This document shows positions 59,971 to 64,000 of a stretch of 64,000 bases of DNA, in pieces (the stretch's first letter is position 1; each line of letters begins with the position of its first letter). Position numbers and translations under genes: made by a program. Source of the DNA: Acinetobacter sp. SFB (GTDB lineage: Bacteria; Pseudomonadota; Gammaproteobacteria; Pseudomonadales; Moraxellaceae). The notes beneath the pieces were generated by a model. That model was not told where the DNA came from. It saw only the letters and a program-made list of their open reading frames with translations, and did no database searches. Location of the stretch: contig NZ_LSZH01000011.1 in the NCBI RefSeq assembly GCF_001647545.1, positions 525,890 through 589,889 of the forward strand. Direction: 5' to 3'.

Positions 59971-60088
59971 TTTTATGATCCCTGTAAATTTGCTATGAGC
60001 TGTTATCGTGTGGGATTTTGATGGAAGAATAAGCAGTGATTTTGTAATTTTTATAAAGCGAAAATTTCGATTTTAACACTGAGTTGAA

Positions 60089-60913
60089 TTAGAAATTGAC
60101 AATTTTACGGTGCTGCATTAGAGGCATGGATGTTCGCACAGTCTCTTGTTCAGCCCGATCAAAAGGCAATGTAATTAAGCTCGCACCTTCACTCTGGATG
60201 ATGTCTAAAATTTGACCGCGACTATTGCTTGCACCTGCATGACCCCAAGTTTGACGTTTTGTTCCATGCCAACCTTGTTGGGCGGCACCCAAGACATAGC
60301 ATTGGCTATCCATTGCACGTGCCTGAAGGAGTAATTGCCAATGTATTTGACCCGTCGTGTAGGTAAATGCCGAAGGTGCCGTCAGAATATGAGCATCTTG
60401 ATTACGTAAAGTGAGTGCGAGCTCAGGAAAACGCAAGTCATAGCACACCATTAAACCAATATTGCCGAAAGGTGTTTTGGCAACAACCACATCTGTACCG
60501 GGTTCAAAGAATCTGGATTCCTGATAACCACCGACAGCATCACCGACTTGCACATCAAACAAATGAATCTTGTCATAACGCGCTTCAGTACGTTCTGGGC
60601 TAATACATAAACTGACTGTACGGACACGCCCATCGGTAATAACAGAACCATCTGGACGGAACGGGCATGGGAGCGTGCCCGCCACAATCCAGATTTGATA
60701 TTGATGCGCAAGTTTTTCCAGACGCTGTTGAAGGGCTTCAAACTGCGTAGCAGTTTCGCGTTGTTTTCCCCCTGCAAAACAGACAAAGTTTTCAGGGAAA
60801 ACAATCAGCTCTGCGCCATCGGCTTTACTTTGTTGTATCAATGACTCGATCAAGATGAAATTGGCTTCGATGTCATCTTGGGAGTTCATTTGTACAACAG
60901 AGAGTAAAGTCAT
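60089..60913 (-). CDS. Nit-family amidohydrolase, probable deaminated-glutathione amidase
   Basis: 274-residue carbon-nitrogen hydrolase with the catalytic triad Glu41 (FPENF), Lys115 (RYDKIHLFD) and Cys157 (LMVCYDLRFPEL). YDKIHLFDVQVGD and the Nit1-like C-terminal block GASNSRGQILD point to the Nit1/YbeM group, which repairs deaminated glutathione. It is followed by ohr and preceded by gigB on the same strand, but the gaps are over 20 bp. No Shine-Dalgarno is visible. Confidence 0.85.
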   Translation of the reverse strand: MTLLSVVQMNSQDDIEANFILIESLIQQSKADGAELIVFPENFVCFAGGKQRETATQFEALQQRLEKLAHQYQIWIVAGTLPCPFRPDGSVITDGRVRTVSLCISPERTEARYDKIHLFDVQVGDAVGGYQESRFFEPGTDVVVAKTPFGNIGLMVCYDLRFPELALTLRNQDAHILTAPSAFTYTTGQIHWQLLLQARAMDSQCYVLGAAQQGWHGTKRQTWGHAGASNSRGQILDIIQSEGASLITLPFDRAEQETVRTSMPLMQHRKIVNF

Positions 60914-60935
60914 GAGGAGGCTCTAAAAATAATTT

Positions 60936-61454
60936 TTATACGTTTTGTTGAGACACTTTTTCAATAGTGTCTTGTTCTTTTTGTAGTTGCTTAACCAAAG
61001 GCTCAAACATGTTTTGGTTATTTTCATTCAACTTCATCAATGTCTTATGTGCATCTAAAACAGTGGTTAACATGGCATTATGGGTAATATGTCCTTCTAT
61101 TAATTCGCGGGTACATAGTTTCGGATCACCGCAGTAATTTAAGATCACAAAAACCTGACCCAAGCCCATACTATTGGCTAAGGTAGTAATATCCGGATTG
61201 GTAGATAGCATGACTGCCTGAATTTGGTGAATTTGCTTCAGCTTTAAACCAAGCTTGGCAAGTATGCCTAAAACAGTACTGTCAATGAATGTGGTTTGGG
61301 TTAAATCTACGATTGCCCCAACGACATTAGATTGCTGTTCAATTTTACTCAGGAGTTTGTCTAGACTGATACAAGATTGGGCACGCACTTCGCCAATAAG
61401 CTTAAAAATATGCGTTCCATTCAAGCTTGCATATTCAACATGACCTGTTGACAT
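60936..61454 (-). CDS. gigB: STAS anti-anti-sigma-type protein (GigB-like)
   Basis: 172-residue cytoplasmic protein from ATG 61454; the open frame extends to 61493, but the family N-terminus MSTGHVEYA fits here. The STAS region holds VGAIVDLTQTTFIDSTVLGILAKLGL, where the DST serine/threonine is the usual phosphosite of anti-anti-sigma factors. An additional 60-residue helical C-terminus follows. It lies directly downstream of an SpoIIE-type phosphatase gene. In A. baumannii the GigA/GigB pair links stress resistance to the nitrogen PTS; naming here follows that order. Confidence 0.8.
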   Translation of the reverse strand: MSTGHVEYASLNGTHIFKLIGEVRAQSCISLDKLLSKIEQQSNVVGAIVDLTQTTFIDSTVLGILAKLGLKLKQIHQIQAVMLSTNPDITTLANSMGLGQVFVILNYCGDPKLCTRELIEGHITHNAMLTTVLDAHKTLMKLNENNQNMFEPLVKQLQKEQDTIEKVSQQNV

Positions 61455-61567
61455 ATAAATGCCATTTGCAGAGAAGGATTGTAAAATTATCACATAGGGC
61501 CACTATAGACTCAAGTGCTCTAGGGTCGTATATCGCTTAGTTGAAAGTTAACGTATTGATTATATGA

Positions 61568-62536
61568 TTAATTCATTCGGCGTAAACTTAGTATCGCAAT
61601 ATCGTCTGCAACGTGTTCCGGTGCTTGGTAGGAGTGATTCTGCAAATCGAAGACTAATTTTTCAAATTGTTCATTCAGACCGCCATTATAAGGTTCGAGT
61701 GCACCATCTGAACAAATAATAAACCGGGCATGACGATTCAACACACATTCAAACTCTTCAACCTCAAGATCCTCGGTAAGTCCCAAAGGAAAGCTGCTGG
61801 TATTTAAAATCTGTGGTGGTTGGTTTGGTTCAAAGATAATTGCAGGAGGATAATGTCCGGCACTGGACCAACGTAGCTGATGCGTTTCTAAATTTAAAAC
61901 CCCGGCGATCATCGTAATATGTTTTTCAATATTTTCTTGAACTAGCATTCCGTTGAGCTTTTTAATCAACTCGCGCGGTGTTTTAGAGCGACCATGAAAA
62001 GCTGCCATCCAGGAAGTTAATAAACTGCTGGCAACGCCATGCCCAGAAACATCAGCCAGATAAAACATAATTTCTTTATCGCTGATTTTCCAGTAATCGT
62101 ACCAATCACCTGACAGATATGCAGAAGGTTGAAACAAGGTTTCAACCTTATAATTCATCAGTTCAATCGGATTGGGAAGTAGGCACTGTTGTAAATATGC
62201 AGCTGAGGGTAGGTCACGACTATCTTGATTACGTTTGTATTGTGCATCAATTTTGAGTAGTGATGCTTCGGGGTCGCTTGGCAATTTATTCCAGATCCAA
62301 CCCGCTAAAGCACCCAGCTCCCAAGCTTGGGCTAAAGCGGTGCCTTCATTTTCAAAAGCCAGCACAATAGTAGGGAGTGACCACTGATGCATCAGATAGT
62401 CTTGTACATCCGCAATGGCTAAAATTGTGGGATCATACAAATCAATATCATCTATGTGAATCATTTGTACACTTGGAAGCGTACTTAGAACCTGATCTAA
62501 ATAAGGAATATTGCGAGTCGGTTGAATGAAATACAT
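61568..62536 (-). CDS. gigA: SpoIIE/RsbU-type PP2C phosphatase (GigA-like)
   Basis: 322-residue protein. The N-terminal 110 residues form a receiver-like domain (MYFIQPTRNI, IHIDDIDLYDP, IVLAFENEG) with no clear phosphoacceptor pattern. A PP2C (SpoIIE) phosphatase domain follows: SGDWYDYW (142-149), ADVSGHGVASSLL (161-173), SSAGHYPPAII and the final DDIAIL (311-316), so metal-binding residues are kept. It likely dephosphorylates the downstream STAS protein. The pair corresponds to GigA/GigB of A. baumannii, required for stress resistance and virulence. Confidence 0.82.
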   Translation of the reverse strand: MYFIQPTRNIPYLDQVLSTLPSVQMIHIDDIDLYDPTILAIADVQDYLMHQWSLPTIVLAFENEGTALAQAWELGALAGWIWNKLPSDPEASLLKIDAQYKRNQDSRDLPSAAYLQQCLLPNPIELMNYKVETLFQPSAYLSGDWYDYWKISDKEIMFYLADVSGHGVASSLLTSWMAAFHGRSKTPRELIKKLNGMLVQENIEKHITMIAGVLNLETHQLRWSSAGHYPPAIIFEPNQPPQILNTSSFPLGLTEDLEVEEFECVLNRHARFIICSDGALEPYNGGLNEQFEKLVFDLQNHSYQAPEHVADDIAILSLRRMN

Positions 62537-62672
62537 AAAGAAATTGTATGATCCTTAAAGTGATAACGTATAGCTGTACTATAACAAGCTAATGATCAGC
62601 AAAGAAAGACGCTCTAGTGATCATATTTTTAATCAATGAAAAAGACTTAAGTTGTGGTGTCTATCTCGTCGT

Positions 62673-63581
62673 TTAGTTTTGATTATCTTCTGGCATGTCA
62701 TCTTCAGTACCCTCTGAACCATCTTCAATAAACAGACTTTCAGATTCTAGTCCCTTTTTTTCTGCGATGGCGAAATTTTTACGCTGCAAGTAAATATCAC
62801 GAATAGCGGCATATTTATCGCCTTGTAAAACATCTTCTATATCCAAAAGTTGTGAGCGGGCATCAATACCACGTAGAGATTGATCTGCCCAATAAAGACC
62901 ATCATGATCTTCCAGAAGGTACTTTTGTGGGCGCGCTTGACCATCTACAACTAAACCCACCGTATCTCGAAATGTACTCGGACCAAAGATGGGTAATACG
63001 ACATAAGGCCCTGAAGGAATACCATAATAACCTAAGGTGGTTCCGAAATTTTCTTCTTCCGCAGTTAGTCCAAGACGTCGAGCTGGATCTGCAAAGCCTA
63101 AAGTAGTAATGGTGTTAATGGTAAATCGTCCTAAAGATTCCGCAGCTCGACCAGGACGGCCTTGAATCAGCTGATTGACTACATTCCAAGGTTCACCCAG
63201 ATTTTTGCGAAACTGGCGATACGAGCCTCGAACGTCAGTGGGTACTTTATTCTTGTATTGAACGGCTAAAGGACGAGCCACATGACGATCCAGAACATCA
63301 TTAAAAGCAAAAATCTGTCTATTTAAGGGTTGTAATGGATCTTTTTGACTTTCGGGTTGGGTTGCATTTGCATTTACTTTTAAATCGTTTGCTGTGACAT
63401 TTTTTAATTCTTTTAATGCTTCAAGCCGCGGATGTTGAGCTGTTTGAGTTTTTTCAGTAGAAGATATTTTTAGCTTATCTGTTGTTGAAGATTCAGAAGT
63501 ATCAATCGAATCATTTGCAAATACAGGAGAAATCAATCCTACGGATAGAAGGCTAGCCCAAACATAATGAAAGTGACGCAT
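62673..63581 (-). CDS. mlaA: MlaA/VacJ-family outer-membrane phospholipid transport protein without a lipobox
   Basis: 302 residues. MlaA extracts mislocalised phospholipid from the outer leaflet and passes it to the Mla pathway. The family core is clear: DPLQPLNRQIFAFNDVLDRHV, TDVRGSYRQFRKNLGEPWNVVNQL, RFTINTITTLGFAD and FGTTLGYYGIPSGPYVVLPI. The N-terminus (MRHFHYVWASLLSVGLISPVFA) ends in an AXA-type signal peptidase I site, and no cysteine occurs in the protein, so it is not a lipoprotein. The C-terminus ends in an acidic tail. Confidence 0.93.
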   Translation of the reverse strand: MRHFHYVWASLLSVGLISPVFANDSIDTSESSTTDKLKISSTEKTQTAQHPRLEALKELKNVTANDLKVNANATQPESQKDPLQPLNRQIFAFNDVLDRHVARPLAVQYKNKVPTDVRGSYRQFRKNLGEPWNVVNQLIQGRPGRAAESLGRFTINTITTLGFADPARRLGLTAEEENFGTTLGYYGIPSGPYVVLPIFGPSTFRDTVGLVVDGQARPQKYLLEDHDGLYWADQSLRGIDARSQLLDIEDVLQGDKYAAIRDIYLQRKNFAIAEKKGLESESLFIEDGSEGTEDDMPEDNQN

Positions 63582-63753
63582 AAAAAATCCTAGAGCTCTA
63601 TAATAAGCTAGTGCTTAAAGCTGAAAATACCTAATAAAGTATATTAACAGTTCTTTGAAAGAGAGTATTAAAACAAATTTGATCAAAATATGTAGTAAAG
63701 AAGATAAAATGATTAAAAAACACCCTGACGATAAGTAAAGATGAAAAAAAGGG
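63582..63753. other. Intergenic region upstream of mlaA
   Basis: AT-rich; contains the mlaA promoter region on the minus strand and the left flank of the rRNA operon promoter. Nothing else seen. Confidence 0.45.
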
Positions 63754-63781
63754 TTGCGTGAGGATTTTTTTCGCCTATAAT
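63754..63781 (+). promoter_or_regulatory. Upstream rRNA operon promoter (P1-like)
   Basis: A -35 TTGCGT (63754-63759), a 16-bp spacer and a perfect -10 TATAAT (63776-63781), preceded by A-rich DNA like an UP element. Faces the 16S gene expected beyond the window. Confidence 0.75.
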
Positions 63782-64000
63782 GCGTATCCATCGGCGGTGA
63801 TGTTGATTAAAACTTGTTGAGAAACAAGGATTTAGCCTAAAGGGTTTAAATCTGGAAGTCTTGAAGAAGTTTGAAAATAATCAATAAAACCTGTTGACTA
63901 TTCTTGAGAAGAGAGTAGTATAGCCGACCTAGCTTGCTGGTGACGAATCAGCAAGAAGATCATTAAGAACTTATGAAGAACAACTTGTGTGGATTTTTAC
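63782..64000 (+). other. rRNA operon leader, 16S gene beyond the window
   Basis: The leader after the promoters includes a hairpin CTTGCTG / CAGCAAG (63933-63955) and ends GAACAACTTGTGTGG, which I recognise as the Acinetobacter 16S leader. No mature 16S sequence is reached. Assignment from memory plus the tandem-promoter layout; a tRNA operon is a less likely alternative. Confidence 0.7.
63894..63923 (+). promoter_or_regulatory. Second rRNA operon promoter (P2-like)
   Basis: A -35 TTGACT (63894-63899) and a -10 in TAGTATAG (63916-63923), 16-18 bp apart, with an AT-rich upstream part. Tandem promoters about 120 bp apart are the usual layout of rRNA operons. Confidence 0.7.

Overview
The window is core chromosome of a low-GC gammaproteobacterium, almost certainly Acinetobacter (Moraxellaceae). 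This rests on protein-level similarity recalled from that genus, on gene order (siderophore receptor then tig-clpP-clpX; yibN-grxC-secB; pheS-pheT-ihfA; a GigA/GigB-like pair) and on the leader of an rRNA operon at the right edge that looks like the Acinetobacter rrn leader. No transposase, phage, integron, CRISPR or tRNA gene was recognised.

Layout. 1-2050: TonB-dependent siderophore receptor, cut by the window edge, with a Fur box. 2956-6426: the protein-quality block tig, clpP, clpX. 6630-8978: a DUF2846-like lipoprotein and class I fumarase, convergent on a shared terminator. 9001-10533: a small accessory patch holding a repeat-rich intergenic region, a 28-residue membrane peptide ORF, a methyltransferase with an in-frame stop near its N-terminus, and a 79-residue orphan. 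10643-14061: ackA-pta. 14373-19886: an inner-membrane orphan, proA, an alpha/beta-hydrolase with a PilZ-like tail, a methyltransferase and nagZ. 20087-31221: prc, an MHYT-GGDEF-EAL protein, prfC, two paralogous lipoproteins translationally coupled to a TatD hydrolase, a BAX-inhibitor-like protein and fabI. 31376-33702: secB, grxC, a rhodanese protein and rsgA, all on the minus strand. 33829-41503: orn, tcdA, a flavin-binding-fold protein, a tail-anchored orphan, pheS-pheT-ihfA. 41691-44313: an alanine-rich lipoprotein, rho and trxA (minus). 44572-49710: ppx, accA, tilS, proC and a YggT protein as one run. 49893-57388: polA, a DUF2339 giant membrane protein, a small MscS channel with a possible DUF432 partner. 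57482-63581: gspE, a decayed gene, ohr, a Nit amidase, the gigB-gigA-like stress module and mlaA. 63582-64000: two promoters and the leader of an rRNA operon whose 16S gene lies beyond the window.

Most genes are housekeeping: folding and proteolysis, acetate overflow metabolism, proline synthesis, peptidoglycan recycling, fatty-acid synthesis, translation and envelope maintenance. I found no convincing new multi-gene system. The features most worth a second look are small: two loci broken by in-frame stops, a TGTCATA repeat cluster beside a tiny membrane-peptide gene, a hydrolase-PilZ fusion, an MlaA protein without a lipidation cysteine, and four copies of a C/T-rich palindromic intergenic element.
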